Shown here one piece after another: positions 7,462 through 16,565 of a stretch of 64,000 nt of DNA (the first letter of the stretch is position 1; each line of letters begins with the position of its first letter). Under the pieces are notes generated by a model, which was not told where the DNA came from, did no database searches, and saw only the letters and a list, made by a program, of their open reading frames with translations. The position numbers and the translations under genes were made by a program. Source of the DNA: Pseudonocardia sp. MH-G8 (lineage in GTDB: Bacteria; Actinomycetota; Actinomycetes; Mycobacteriales; Pseudonocardiaceae); the NCBI RefSeq assembly GCF_002262885.1, contig NZ_NKYF01000035.1:1-64000 (forward strand). Reading direction: 5' to 3'.

Positions 7462-8804
7462 TGCGACTCCTCCGTCACTCCACTGGGCCGGTCCTCGGGC
7501 GCGTCCGCACCCGGGCCGGCGAGCGAGGCCTCCGCGATGGCGGTGCCGCTGGCCTCCTCGGCGCTCTCGTCGTCGGCGATCATGCCGAACCACTTCGCCG
7601 CGGTGTCGACGTCCTTGTCCCCACGACCGGACAGGTTCACGACGATCACCGCGTCCGGCCCGAGCTCGCGACCCAGCCGCAGCGCGCCGGCCACGGCGTG
7701 GGCGGACTCGATCGCCGGGATGATCCCCTCGGTGCGCGACAGCAGCGCGAACGCGTCCATCGCCTCGGCGTCGGTGACCGGCCGGTACTCGGCCCGGCCG
7801 AGGTCCTTGAGCAGCGAGTGCTCGGGCCCGACGCCCGGGTAGTCCAGGCCCGCGGAGATCGAGTGCGACTCCGCGGTCTGCCCGTCCTCGTCCTGCAGCA
7901 GGTAGGACAGCGCTCCGTGCAGGGCGCCCGGCGAGCCCTCGGTGAGCGTGGCGCCGTGCCGGCCGGTCTCGATGCCGTCGCCTCCGGGCTCGAATCCGAC
8001 CAGCCGCACGCCGGGGTCGTCGAGGAAGGCGTGGAAGATCCCGATCGCGTTCGAGCCCCCGCCGACGCACGCGACCACCGCGTCGGGCAGCCGCCCGGTG
8101 CGCTCCAGCACCTGCTCGCGCGCCTCCAGGCCGATGATCCGGTGGAAGTCGCGCACCATCACCGGGAACGGGTGCGGCCCGGCGGCCGTGCCGAGCAGGT
8201 AGTGCGTCTCGTCGACGTTGGCGACCCAGTCGCGCAGCGCTTCGTTGATCGCGTCCTTCAGGGTGCGGGAGCCCGTCTTCACCGGCACCACCTGCGCGCC
8301 GAGCAGGCGCATCCGGGCGACGTTGAGGGCCTGCCGCTCGGTGTCGACCTCACCCATGTAGACCACGCACTCGAGGCCGAGCAGCGCGCAGGCGGTGGCC
8401 GTGGCCACGCCGTGCTGCCCCGCGCCGGTCTCGGCGATCACCCGGGTCTTGCCCATCCGCTTGGTGAGCAGCGCCTGACCCAACACGTTGTTGATCTTGT
8501 GTGAGCCGGTGTGGTTGAGATCCTCGCGCTTGAGCAGGATGCGCGCGCCTCCGGCGTGCTCACCCAGCTTCGGCACGTCGGTGAGCGGGGACGGGCGCCC
8601 CGAGTAGTCGCGGTGCAGCCGGTCGAGCTCGTCGAGGAACTCCCGGTCGCCGCGCGCCTTGTCGTAGGCGGTCTCCAGTTCGTCGAGCGCCGCGATCAGC
8701 GCCTCCGGTACGAACCGGCCGCCGTAGCGCCCGAAGTGGCCCCGTGCGTCCGGTTCGTGTCCGGACGGGGTCTCGATCCCGTCGCTGGCCTTGCTGGTGG
8801 TCAC
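7458..8804 (-). CDS. trpB: Tryptophan synthase beta chain
   Basis: A 448-aa PLP enzyme condensing indole with serine. N-terminal RGHFGRYGGRFVPEALI, the PLP lysine in HTGSHKINNVLGQ, the channel region TGAGQHGVATA and the phosphate-binding GGGSNAIG are all present. The GTG overlaps the trpC stop as GTGA; the frame stays open further upstream but only as trpC antiphase. The C-terminal 30 residues (GADAPEDRPSGVTEESQ) extend beyond the usual end. Confidence 0.97.
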   Translation of the reverse strand: MTTSKASDGIETPSGHEPDARGHFGRYGGRFVPEALIAALDELETAYDKARGDREFLDELDRLHRDYSGRPSPLTDVPKLGEHAGGARILLKREDLNHTGSHKINNVLGQALLTKRMGKTRVIAETGAGQHGVATATACALLGLECVVYMGEVDTERQALNVARMRLLGAQVVPVKTGSRTLKDAINEALRDWVANVDETHYLLGTAAGPHPFPVMVRDFHRIIGLEAREQVLERTGRLPDAVVACVGGGSNAIGIFHAFLDDPGVRLVGFEPGGDGIETGRHGATLTEGSPGALHGALSYLLQDEDGQTAESHSISAGLDYPGVGPEHSLLKDLGRAEYRPVTDAEAMDAFALLSRTEGIIPAIESAHAVAGALRLGRELGPDAVIVVNLSGRGDKDVDTAAKWFGMIADDESAEEASGTAIAEASLAGPGADAPEDRPSGVTEESQ

Positions 8805-9625
8805 CGCACCATTCTGGAGCACGACGGATGGAAGCCTGCAGCCACCAGGCTGCGCACCGCTCCGCCCGGGTCGCCACTGGTGACGAGCCCCTCGCCGACC
8901 AGCACCGCGTCGGCGCCCCATCCGGCGTAGGTGAGCAGGTCACCGGGGCCGCGGACGCCCGACTCGGCCACCCGCAGCACGTCGTTGGGCAGGCCCGGCG
9001 CGAGCCGCCCGAAGACCGTGCGATCGACCTCGAGCGTGTGCAGGTCGCGCGCGTTGACACCGATCAGCCGCGCGCCCGCCTCCAGCGCGCGGTCGGCCTC
9101 CTCCTCGGTGTGCACCTCGACCAGCGCGGTCATCCCGAGCGACTCGACGCGGTCGAGCAGCGCGTCGAGCACGTTCTGCTCCAGCGCGGCGACGATCAGC
9201 AGCACCAGGTCGGCGCCGTACGCCCGCGCCTCGTGCACCTGGTACGGGCTGACCACGAAGTCCTTGCGCAGCACCGGCACGTCGACCACCGCGCGCACGG
9301 CCGCCAGGTCGGCCAGCGACCCGCCGAACCGGCGCTGCTCGGTGAGCACGCTGATCACCCGCGCCCCGCCCTCGGCGTAGGACGCCGCCAGTTCGGCCGG
9401 GTCGCCGATCACCGCCAGGTCGCCCTTCGACGGGCTGCGCCGCTTCACCTCCGCGATCACGCCGATGCCCGGCGCGCGCAGCGCGGCCATCACGTCCCGC
9501 GGGGGCGCGGCCGCCGCCGCCCGCCGCTTGATCTCCGCGAAGTCGACCTCTGCCTCACGCACCGCGAGATCGGCCCTGACACCGTCCACGATGGAATCGA
9601 GGACACTCGCTCCGCCGTTCGCCAT
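8801..9625 (-). CDS. trpC: Indole-3-glycerol phosphate synthase
   Basis: A 274-aa TIM barrel performing the decarboxylative ring closure of CdRP. It has VIAEVKRRSPSKG, LRKDFVVSPYQVHEARA, GVNARDLHTLEVD and VAESGVRGPGD, the residues that bind and process CdRP. ATG start. No trpF lies nearby; in actinobacteria PriA (17833-18600 here) supplies the preceding isomerase step. A 43-bp gap separates it from the membrane gene upstream. Confidence 0.96.
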   Translation of the reverse strand: MANGGASVLDSIVDGVRADLAVREAEVDFAEIKRRAAAAAPPRDVMAALRAPGIGVIAEVKRRSPSKGDLAVIGDPAELAASYAEGGARVISVLTEQRRFGGSLADLAAVRAVVDVPVLRKDFVVSPYQVHEARAYGADLVLLIVAALEQNVLDALLDRVESLGMTALVEVHTEEEADRALEAGARLIGVNARDLHTLEVDRTVFGRLAPGLPNDVLRVAESGVRGPGDLLTYAGWGADAVLVGEGLVTSGDPGGAVRSLVAAGFHPSCSRMVR

Positions 9626-9668
9626 GGCAGCTGTCCCCCTCTCCGGATAGGGCCGGGCGCGAATCATG

Positions 9669-10322
9669 CTAGACAGCGGCGTTCCGCGGCCCGTCCCCAG
9701 GATCGTCCCCCCTGCCCGGCGACGGACCTTCAGGGGGGTCCGCGGTGGGGTCGAGCCCGGCGTCCAGAGCCTGCCAGGCGGCGCGGTCCGGGTCCTGGTC
9801 GACCCGCCGCTCCCCCGGCGCCGCGTAGCGCGACCCGAGCCTCGGCAGGCTCCGTTCGCGGACCGCGACCAGCACCCCCACCCCCAGCAGCAACCCGCCG
9901 GCCGCGGCCGGGAGCAGCGGCGCGGGCGAACGTTGCGTGGGCTGGTGGCGCAGCTCGTCCACGGTGGAACCGTGCGGTGGCTGCGGGAGCGCCGACGCGG
10001 GCGCATCCGAGGCGTAGGGGTCCGTGACCAGCGCCGGCACCGCGAACACGAGCACACCGAGGCCGGCCAGCGCCAGCAATCCGCCCACCACACGGCGCAG
10101 CACGCCGCCGCTGGCCACCAGACCCGCGATCCCCGCCAGCGCCAGCAGCGCCACGCCACCCAGCCACGGCGCGACCTGCGCGCCCGTCAGCGCCACGGGA
10201 GCGCCGCCGGCCGGCAGGACGCGGTACCAGACCGCCGTGCTGCCGATCCACAGCAGGCCGGCCGCCAGCGCGAGGCCCGCGCACGCCGTCACGAGCGCCC
10301 GCGGCCGGGTGCGCCCGGTCAC
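9669..10322 (-). CDS. Trp-operon-associated membrane protein (TIGR02234/Trp_oprn_chp)
   Basis: A 217-aa protein with four predicted membrane helices: ALVTACAGLALAAGLLWIG, VAPWLGGVALLALAGIAGLV, VVGGLLALAGLGVLVFAVPA and PAAAGGLLLGVGVLVAV. The C-terminal tail is charged and cytosolic-looking. This family sits between trpE and trpC in many actinobacteria; its function is unknown. The GTG overlaps the trpE stop as GTGA, so it is translated with trpE. Confidence 0.88.
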   Translation of the reverse strand: MTGRTRPRALVTACAGLALAAGLLWIGSTAVWYRVLPAGGAPVALTGAQVAPWLGGVALLALAGIAGLVASGGVLRRVVGGLLALAGLGVLVFAVPALVTDPYASDAPASALPQPPHGSTVDELRHQPTQRSPAPLLPAAAGGLLLGVGVLVAVRERSLPRLGSRYAAPGERRVDQDPDRAAWQALDAGLDPTADPPEGPSPGRGDDPGDGPRNAAV

Positions 10323-11959
10323 CGCGGGGTGCTGGACGCCGACGGGGCCACCCCCGGCCGCGCGGCCAGCGACTCGGCCGACCCGGCTCCCGCCCCCTCG
10401 CGCGGCTCCGCAAGCGTCCCCGCGGTCGCCACCGCCGACAGCACCGCCTTCGCCTTGTTCAGGCACTCGGTGTCCTCGGCGACCGGGTCGGAATCCGCCA
10501 CGATGCCGCCCCCCGCCTGCACGTAGGCCACCCCGTCGCGGATCAGCGCCGTGCGGATCGCGATCGCGGTGTCCGCGTCGCCGGCGAAGTCGAGGTAGCC
10601 GACGATCCCGCCGTACAGCCCGCGGCGCGTCGGCTCCAGCTCCTCGATGATCGCCATCGCCCGCGGCTTGGGCGCCCCGGACAGCGTTCCCGCCGGGAAA
10701 CAGGCGGTGACGGCGTCGAACGCGGTGCAGTCGCCGCGCAGCACGCCGGTGACCGTGGAGACGAGGTGCATGACGTGGCTGTAGCGCTCCACCGAGAAGA
10801 AGCTGTGCACCTTCACCGTGCCCGGCTCGCACACCCGCCCCAGGTCGTTGCGGCCCAGGTCGACGAGCATGACGTGCTCGGCGCGCTCCTTCTCGTCGGT
10901 GCGCAGCTCCTTCTCCAGGAGCAGGTCCTCCTCCTCGGTCTCCCCGCGCCACCGCGTGCCGGCGATCGGGTGCGTGGTGGCCCGGCCGTCCCGCACCGTG
11001 ACCAGCGCCTCGGGGCTCGAGCCGACGATGTCGAACCGCTCCCCGTCCACCGACTCGAGGCGCAGCAGGTAGAGGTACGGGCTCGGGTTGGTGGCGCGCA
11101 GCACCCGGTAGACGTCGAGCGCATCCGCCTCGCACTCGGCCTCGAACCGCTGCGACAGCACCACCTGGAACGCCTCACCCGCGCGGATCTGCTCCTTGGC
11201 CTCCTCGATGGCGGCGTGGTGCTGGGCCGACGAACGGCGGCGCGTGAACTCGGGCTGGGCGGGCCGGTAGACCGCCACCGTCGACGCCGACGGCGCGGCC
11301 AGGTCGGCGGTCATCCGGTCCAGCCGGGCGACCGCGTCGTCGTAGGCCTCGTCCACCCGCTCGTCGCTCGCGTCCCAGTTGATGGCGTTGGCGATCAGCG
11401 TGATCGTGCCCTCGTGGTGGTCGACCGCGGCGAGGTCGGTGGCCAGCAGCATCACCAGCTCGGGCACGCGCAGGTCGTCCTCGGTCAGCTCGGGCAGCCG
11501 CTCCAGGCGGCGCACCGCGTCGTAGGCGAGGTAGCCGACCATGCCCCCGGTCAGCGGCGGCAACCCGGGCAGCCGCTCGCTGCGCAGCTCGTCGACGACC
11601 TGCCGCAGGGCCACGAGCGGGTCACCGGTCGTGGGCAGGCCCACCGGTACCTCGCCGGTCCAGACCAGCGCACCGTCCACCGCGCTCAGGGTGGCCCTGC
11701 TGCGCGCGCCCACGAACGACCACCGCGACCAGGACCGCCCGTTCTCCGCCGTCTCGAACAGGAACGTGCCGGGCCGGTCACCGGCCAGCTTGCGGTAGAC
11801 CCCGACAGGGGTCTCGTCGTCGGCGAGCAGCCGCCGGGTCACCGGGATCACCCGGTGCCCGGCGGCCAACGCGCGGAACTGCTCGCGGCTGGGGGTGACG
11901 TCGCCGAGGGCGCCACTCGACGCAGCGCCGAGAGCGCCGGCAGGCGCGGTGACGGTCAT
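10319..11959 (-). CDS. trpE: Anthranilate synthase component I
   Basis: A 546-aa chorismate-using enzyme, the first committed step of tryptophan synthesis, working with a glutamine amidotransferase subunit not in this window. It has the GRNDLGRVC, HLVSTVTGVLRG, AGTLSGAPKPRAM and GIVADSDPVAEDTECLNKA blocks. The N-terminal regulatory region (LFETAENGRSWSRWSFVG, where a Ser-Trp feedback pocket lies in known enzymes) is present. ATG start. Upstream I see no leader peptide with tandem Trp codons and no T-box, so regulation is not obvious. Confidence 0.96.
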   Translation of the reverse strand: MTVTAPAGALGAASSGALGDVTPSREQFRALAAGHRVIPVTRRLLADDETPVGVYRKLAGDRPGTFLFETAENGRSWSRWSFVGARSRATLSAVDGALVWTGEVPVGLPTTGDPLVALRQVVDELRSERLPGLPPLTGGMVGYLAYDAVRRLERLPELTEDDLRVPELVMLLATDLAAVDHHEGTITLIANAINWDASDERVDEAYDDAVARLDRMTADLAAPSASTVAVYRPAQPEFTRRRSSAQHHAAIEEAKEQIRAGEAFQVVLSQRFEAECEADALDVYRVLRATNPSPYLYLLRLESVDGERFDIVGSSPEALVTVRDGRATTHPIAGTRWRGETEEEDLLLEKELRTDEKERAEHVMLVDLGRNDLGRVCEPGTVKVHSFFSVERYSHVMHLVSTVTGVLRGDCTAFDAVTACFPAGTLSGAPKPRAMAIIEELEPTRRGLYGGIVGYLDFAGDADTAIAIRTALIRDGVAYVQAGGGIVADSDPVAEDTECLNKAKAVLSAVATAGTLAEPREGAGAGSAESLAARPGVAPSASSTPR

Positions 11960-12035
11960 GGCGCCATTGTGCGGCACGGGGCCGCGGCGACCCGCCGGGT
12001 GTTCCGCCACGCCGCTGCCGACACCCACACACCGG

Positions 12036-12060
12036 ATTCTCAGCCAGGGACCGGGAGAAT
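12036..12060. promoter_or_regulatory. Small inverted repeat between trpE and tetR
   Basis: ATTCTC (12036-12041) and GAGAAT (12055-12060), 13 bp apart, in the divergent gap. It could be a TetR operator. It would overlap the ATG chosen for tetR, which slightly favours the in-frame GTG at 12068 as the true start. Short arms, so only a suggestion. Confidence 0.3.
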
Positions 12061-12679
12061 GGGAGACGTGGCCGCAGCCGACGAGAACACCGCACCACGC
12101 CGCCGCGGGCGCCGGCCCGGCGGCGCCGACACGCGGACGTCGCTGCTGGACGCGGCCCGCGTCGTCTTCGCCGAGCGCGGCTACGACGGCGCCACCGTGC
12201 GCGTGATCGCGGAGCGCGCGGGCGTGGACCCCGCGATGGTCAACCACTGGTTCGGGGGGAAGGAGGGGCTGTTCGTCTCCGCCCTGAACCTGCCGGCCGA
12301 CCCGGCCGCGATCCTCGGAGAGGCGCTCGCCGGCGACCCCGAGCACCTGGCCGAGCGGATCCTCTGCCAGCTCCTGTACGTCTGGGACAGCACCGGCGGG
12401 GCGCAGTTCGCGGCGCTGCTGCAGAGCATCGCCAGCCATGACGTCGCCGCGGGCCTGCTGCGCGAGTTCATCGGTCGGGTGCTGGTGAACAGCGTCGTGC
12501 GGGGCGTGGCGCCGGACCGCCCCGAGCTGCGGGCGAGCCTGTGCGGCACGCAGATGTTCGGGCTCGCGTTCGTGCGCTACGTGCTGAAGGTGGAGCCGCT
12601 CGCCTCCGCCGACCACGCCACGATCGTGTCCGCGGTGGCGCCGAACCTGCAGCGCTACCTCACGGGGACCCTGCCGTGA
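12059..12679 (+). CDS. TetR-family transcriptional regulator
   Basis: About 206 aa. After a basic tail (RRRGRRPGGADTR) comes the TetR helix-turn-helix: LLDAARVVFAERGYDGATVR, VIAERAGVDPAMVNHWFGGKEGLF. The C-terminal part is an all-helical ligand/dimer domain of the actinobacterial TetR_C type. The start is ATG 12059 or GTG 12068, both in frame; neither has an ideally spaced ribosome site. It is divergent from trpE, but a role in trp control is not established. The last 20 bp overlap the convergent FhuF-like gene. Confidence 0.9.
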   Translation: MGDVAAADENTAPRRRGRRPGGADTRTSLLDAARVVFAERGYDGATVRVIAERAGVDPAMVNHWFGGKEGLFVSALNLPADPAAILGEALAGDPEHLAERILCQLLYVWDSTGGAQFAALLQSIASHDVAAGLLREFIGRVLVNSVVRGVAPDRPELRASLCGTQMFGLAFVRYVLKVEPLASADHATIVSAVAPNLQRYLTGTLP

Positions 12680-13517
12680 CGGCGGCGGGCGCGAGCCCGT
12701 CCACGAACGTGGCGAACCGCTCTCGGCGGTCCGGGGAACAGAGGAACGGGCAGGTCATGCAGTACGCGTCGGACGCGCGCTCCACCTGCGGCTCGGTCTT
12801 GTAGTACAGGCAGCAGGCGGCGCGCACCGGCACCGCGAAGGTGTCGGCGCCCCGCTGCACCGATTCGGTGCCGCCGCGGTGGCGGATGCGCGCCCCGTGC
12901 GCAGTGAGGGCGTCCACCAGCGCGGCGCCGAGCTCGGCCGAGGCCTCGCGGTCGGTGCCCGCGTACAGCGGCACGTAGGTCGCGGCGCCGCGGGCGGCGT
13001 CGGCGACACCGTTCCACAGGGGCACGAGGCCGTAGCGGGTGGCGGCGCGCACGGCGTCCAGCAGCGGGCCCAGGGTCGCGACGGCCGCCCCGGCCACCCG
13101 GTCGAGCAGCGCGGCGGTGTCGGCCACGACCTCGACGCCCGGGTCGCCCGCCGCCGCGTCGTCGGGCAGCACGAGCAGCGACGCGTCCCGCACCGCCACC
13201 TGGCCGGTGTCCGGGTGCACCCACAGCCGCCCGGGCCGGACGTCCCACGCGCGGCGCTCCAGGAGGATCGCGGCGCTGACCCGGCCCAGCACGGCGTGCA
13301 CGAGCGTGCCGGCCACCGAGGTGGCGGCCACGGACGCGAGCCTGCCCGGGTTGTCCTGCTCCCGCGCTCGCGCACACCAGTGCGCGACGTCCTCGGCGGC
13401 CTCGGGCAGCGACCGCCACCCCGGCTCCGGGGGCACCCCGATCCGCACGGCGTAGGTGTCCGGGTACGCCGGGCGCAGCCCGCGCAGCCGCTCGACGGTG
13501 GCCGCCAACGCACTCAT
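12660..13517 (-). CDS. FhuF-like (2Fe-2S) iron reductase family protein
   Basis: A 285-aa protein. The C-terminus has the FhuF-type cluster motif: adjacent cysteines in AACCLYYKTEP followed by YCMTCPFLC, i.e. CC-x(n)-C-x2-C. FhuF proteins are [2Fe-2S] ferric-siderophore reductases. The N-terminal 200 residues are Ala-rich with no other motif I recognise. ATG start. No siderophore transport or synthesis gene is adjacent, so the substrate is unknown. It overlaps tetR tail-to-tail by 20 bp. Confidence 0.8.
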   Translation of the reverse strand: MSALAATVERLRGLRPAYPDTYAVRIGVPPEPGWRSLPEAAEDVAHWCARAREQDNPGRLASVAATSVAGTLVHAVLGRVSAAILLERRAWDVRPGRLWVHPDTGQVAVRDASLLVLPDDAAAGDPGVEVVADTAALLDRVAGAAVATLGPLLDAVRAATRYGLVPLWNGVADAARGAATYVPLYAGTDREASAELGAALVDALTAHGARIRHRGGTESVQRGADTFAVPVRAACCLYYKTEPQVERASDAYCMTCPFLCSPDRRERFATFVDGLAPAAVTAGSP

Positions 13518-13575
13518 GAGGCGAGGCTAACCTGACCGACACGGCGCGGGGAAGGCCCGGGCTACCGCCGGTCGC

Positions 13576-14226
13576 TCACGGGCGGCGGGGGTCGATGAAG
13601 CCGGACTCGTAGGCGGCCACCACGGCCTGGGTGCGGTCACGGGCACCGACCTTGGCGAGCACGTTGCCCACGTGGGTCTTGACCGTCTCGACGCCCAGCA
13701 CCAGCTCCCGCGCGATCTCGGCGTTGGACAGGCCCCGGGCCATCCACCGCAGCACCTCGCCCTCGCGCTCGGTCAGGCCCGCGCTGCGCAGGGCGTCCCC
13801 ACCGGACCCGCCACGGGTGGCGACGAGGTCGCGCACCGCCGCCGGGAACAGCAGCGACTCCCCCTGCGCCACCGTGCGCACCGCCTGCACGATCTCGGCC
13901 GGCCGGGAGCGCTTGAGCAGGAAGCCGGTGGCGCCCGCCTGCAGGGCCTCGTAGACGTAGCCGTCGTTGCCGAACGTCGTGAGCACGAGCACGCGGGGTG
14001 GCTGCGGCACGGACGTGACCAGGTGCCGGGTGGCGGTGATGCCGTCCACGGCGGGCATTCGCACGTCCATCAGCACGACGTCGGGTGTGAACCGGCGCAC
14101 GAGCCCGGGCACCTCGGCGCCGTCGGCGGCCTCGCCCCGCACCTCGATGTCCGGCTCGGCGTCGAGGATCACCTTCAGCCCGGCCCGGACCAGCTCCTCG
14201 TCGTCCACCAGCAGTACGCCGATCAT
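13576..14226 (-). CDS. LuxR/NarL-type response regulator
   Basis: A 216-aa protein. The receiver domain starts IGVLLVDDEELVRAG with the acidic pair, the phospho-acceptor Asp in DVVLMDVRMPAVDG (about residue 53), the Thr in VLVLTTFGN and the Lys in GFLLKRSRP. The output domain has LTEREGEVLRWMARGLSNAEIA and VETVKTHVGNVLAKVGARDR, a NarL-type helix-turn-helix. Its ATG overlaps the kinase stop (ATGA), so the pair is one operon. Target genes are unknown; the divergent membrane gene is the natural candidate. Confidence 0.95.
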   Translation of the reverse strand: MIGVLLVDDEELVRAGLKVILDAEPDIEVRGEAADGAEVPGLVRRFTPDVVLMDVRMPAVDGITATRHLVTSVPQPPRVLVLTTFGNDGYVYEALQAGATGFLLKRSRPAEIVQAVRTVAQGESLLFPAAVRDLVATRGGSGGDALRSAGLTEREGEVLRWMARGLSNAEIARELVLGVETVKTHVGNVLAKVGARDRTQAVVAAYESGFIDPRRP

Positions 14227-15485
14227 CGCGACATCATCCCGGCATCCGTCGCGTCCGGCGTCAGCGGCAGCCGTGCGGCCACCCGCCACCGGTCCCCGGC
14301 GGCGCCGGCACTGAGCTCGCCGCGCAGCACCATGACCCGCTCGCGCATTCCCGCGAGGCCGCGGCCACCCCCCGTACGCGCCGGGCCGGCGCCGCCGAGC
14401 GGGTTGGTCAGCTCCAGCTCCACGGCGTCGTCGCGCACCGCGACCCGGACGGCCACCGGCACCGGGCCGGCGTGGCGCAACGCGTTCGTCAGGCCCTCCT
14501 GCACGATCCGGTACGCCTCGCGCGACACCGCGCGCGGCACCGCGTCGGTCGCGCCGTCGCGGTGCAGGTCGACCGGAACTCCCGCGGAGCGGGCACCGTC
14601 GACCAGCGCGTCGAGGTCGTCGAGATCGGGCTGCGGGTCGCGGACGCCGTCGCCGTCGTCCCCGCCGCGCAGCAGCCCCAGCACGTGGTCCAGGTCGGCG
14701 AGCGCGGAGCGGCCCGCCTCGGCGATCGCGTCGAGCGCCTTCGCCACGAACGCGGGGTCGGTGTCCAGCACGCGCGCCGCCGCGCCGGCCTGCAGGGTGG
14801 TGATGGTGAGCGCATGACCCACCGAGTCGTGCAGCTCCCGGGCCAGGCGGTTGCGCTCGGCCAGCGCGTGCTCCGCGGCATGCGCCTCGGCGAGCTCGAC
14901 GGCCATCCTCTCGGTGGGCGAGGGCCCGAGCACCCGGGGCGCCAGCCGCGCCAGCGCCGCCCCGGCCGCCGACCCCGCGTGCAGCAGCAGGACCGGGAGC
15001 GCCACGCCCACCGGCGGCAGCCACCAGGCCCGGCCACCGGTCGGGAACGGCTCCAGCACGAGCCACGGCGCGAACACGAAGCCGATCGTGGTCGGCACGA
15101 CGGTGAGCGTCACGAGCGCCGTGACCGCGCCCGCGGCCGCGTTGAGCAGCAGCCAGCCCGCGGCGCGGCGGCGGGCGGGCCAGCTGTCCGCCGTTGCCGG
15201 GTCCGGCTCCGGCACGGTCGCGCCGAGCAGCGCGCGGGCCGCGGTGATCTCCAGGGCCCGCACGCCGGGCACGAGGGCGACGCCGAACGCGATCACCCCG
15301 GCCGGCACCAGGACGAGGACGGCCCCGAACGTGTCGAGGCCGCCGTTCGTCACCGTGGCGGTGATCAGCGCAGCCAGCCCCAGGTACGGCAGGAGGATCA
15401 CGGCACCGAGCAGCAGGTGCACGAACCGGCGGTAGGTGAGCCCGTCGGTGAGCGGGGCGAGGAAGCGCCGGAGCGGGCGGGGCAC
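14223..15485 (-). CDS. Sensor histidine kinase (HisKA_3 type)
   Basis: A 420-aa kinase. The N-terminal half holds hydrophobic segments (LLLGAVILLPYLGLAALI, VPAGVIAFGVALVPG, AAAGAVTALVTLTVVPTTIG). Then come the dimerisation/phosphorylation helix with the acceptor His in ERNRLARELHDSVGHALTIT, an ATPase N-box AYRIVQEGLTNALRHAG and a G-box GGGRGLAGMRERV. I use the GTG at 15485: upstream the frame runs into the divergent gene. It phosphorylates the overlapping response regulator. Signal unknown. Confidence 0.92.
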   Translation of the reverse strand: MPRPLRRFLAPLTDGLTYRRFVHLLLGAVILLPYLGLAALITATVTNGGLDTFGAVLVLVPAGVIAFGVALVPGVRALEITAARALLGATVPEPDPATADSWPARRRAAGWLLLNAAAGAVTALVTLTVVPTTIGFVFAPWLVLEPFPTGGRAWWLPPVGVALPVLLLHAGSAAGAALARLAPRVLGPSPTERMAVELAEAHAAEHALAERNRLARELHDSVGHALTITTLQAGAAARVLDTDPAFVAKALDAIAEAGRSALADLDHVLGLLRGGDDGDGVRDPQPDLDDLDALVDGARSAGVPVDLHRDGATDAVPRAVSREAYRIVQEGLTNALRHAGPVPVAVRVAVRDDAVELELTNPLGGAGPARTGGGRGLAGMRERVMVLRGELSAGAAGDRWRVAARLPLTPDATDAGMMSR

Positions 15486-15520
15486 GCCGCCGATCGTCGC
15501 AGAGCCCACCCGCCGCGCCC

Positions 15521-15559
15521 CTCCCCCGCGCGGGGGAGCGGGATCGTCCCGCGGCGGGA
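15521..15559. promoter_or_regulatory. Two adjacent palindromes in the divergent kinase/membrane-protein gap
   Basis: CTCCCCCGC followed directly by GCGGGGGAG (15521-15538) is a perfect 18-bp palindrome. TCCCGC-G-GCGGGA (15547-15559) is a second one. They lie between the kinase start and the ATG of the plus-strand membrane gene, a plausible operator for the response regulator or another factor. GC-rich palindromes arise easily at this composition, so this is moderate evidence. Confidence 0.45.
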
Positions 15560-15594
15560 TGGCTGCACGGTGTCGCGACGCGAGGGTGGTCGCC

Positions 15595-16512
15595 ATGACC
15601 ACTTCCGGCGCCGCCCTGCAGCTGCGCACTCCCGTCCCGGTCGGTGTGCGGGCACTCGGCTGGCTCGCGGCCGCGGGAACCCTGCCCTACCTGGTCCTCA
15701 AGCTCCTCTGGCTCTCGGGGAGCACGATCGGCGTCCGCGAACCGGCGTTCCTCTCCGACCCGGTGATCGTGGTCGCCAACGCCGTCACGTTCGCGATGGA
15801 CCTCCTGGTGATCGGGCTCGTCTTCGCCCTCACCTCCCGCTGGGGCGAGCGGCTGCCGGCCTGGCTGGTGCTGCTGCCGGTCTGGGTCGGGACCGGCTTC
15901 CTCGTCCCGATGGTGGTGTCGGTCCTCCCGGCCACCGTCGTCGAGGTGCTGTCCGGCACCCCGGCACCCGAGGTCTTCGAACCGTGGCTGCAGCCGCTGG
16001 TCTACGGCGGGTTCGCCTGGCAGGGCGTCTTCCTCATGGCCGCGTTCGGCGCGCACGTCGTGCGTCGCTGGTCCGGCGTGGTGGCCGCGGCCTCGCCCCT
16101 GCCACCCGCGCTCGTGCCGCTCCTGCGCGTGATCGTCGCAGGCGGGTGCGTCATGGCCGGCTGCAGCGCGGTGCTGCACCTCGTGACCGGGCTGGGCACG
16201 GGCTCCGTGGTGACGCTGGGCGTCGAGGCGGTCAACGCCGCTCTCGCGGTGGCCGGCGCCGCCGGCGTGGTGGTGCTCGCCCGGTCCCGGCCGACGTCGC
16301 GGTGGGCGGCCACCGCGGCCGCCTGGACGGGCACCGCGGCGATGTTCGCCTGGGGCCTCTACACCGTGGTCATCGCGATGACCGCCTCCTCGTACGCGGG
16401 TGGCTCGCCCGCAGCCGGGGCGGCCCAGGTCACCGGCCTGCTCGGCGGGTTCGCCCTCGCCGTGGCCGGGATGCTCGCCCTCGTCGGTTCCGGGGAGCAC
16501 CGGCGCGGGTAG
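15595..16512 (+). CDS. Multi-pass membrane protein of unknown function
   Basis: A 305-aa protein with about eight hydrophobic segments, among them LGWLAAAGTLPYLVLKLLWL, VTFAMDLLVIGLVFAL, WLVLLPVWVGTGFLVPMVV, VIVAGGCVMAGCSAVLHLV and LLGGFALAVAGMLALVGSG. No transporter signature is recognisable. ATG start with GAGGGTGG upstream. It is divergent from a two-component system, which suggests it is regulated by that system or senses with it. The end of the gene faces hisI across a repeat-C element. Confidence 0.75.
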   Translation: MTTSGAALQLRTPVPVGVRALGWLAAAGTLPYLVLKLLWLSGSTIGVREPAFLSDPVIVVANAVTFAMDLLVIGLVFALTSRWGERLPAWLVLLPVWVGTGFLVPMVVSVLPATVVEVLSGTPAPEVFEPWLQPLVYGGFAWQGVFLMAAFGAHVVRRWSGVVAAASPLPPALVPLLRVIVAGGCVMAGCSAVLHLVTGLGTGSVVTLGVEAVNAALAVAGAAGVVVLARSRPTSRWAATAAAWTGTAAMFAWGLYTVVIAMTASSYAGGSPAAGAAQVTGLLGGFALAVAGMLALVGSGEHRRG

Positions 16513-16565
16513 CGACGGCGTCGCGGCCCGACCGGTGTGGGGGCGGCCGGGCCGCGACGCCCACC

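Noticed and set aside
11960..12058. Trp attenuator or leader peptide before trpE
   Set aside because: No short frame with tandem Trp codons and no terminator/antiterminator pair was found.
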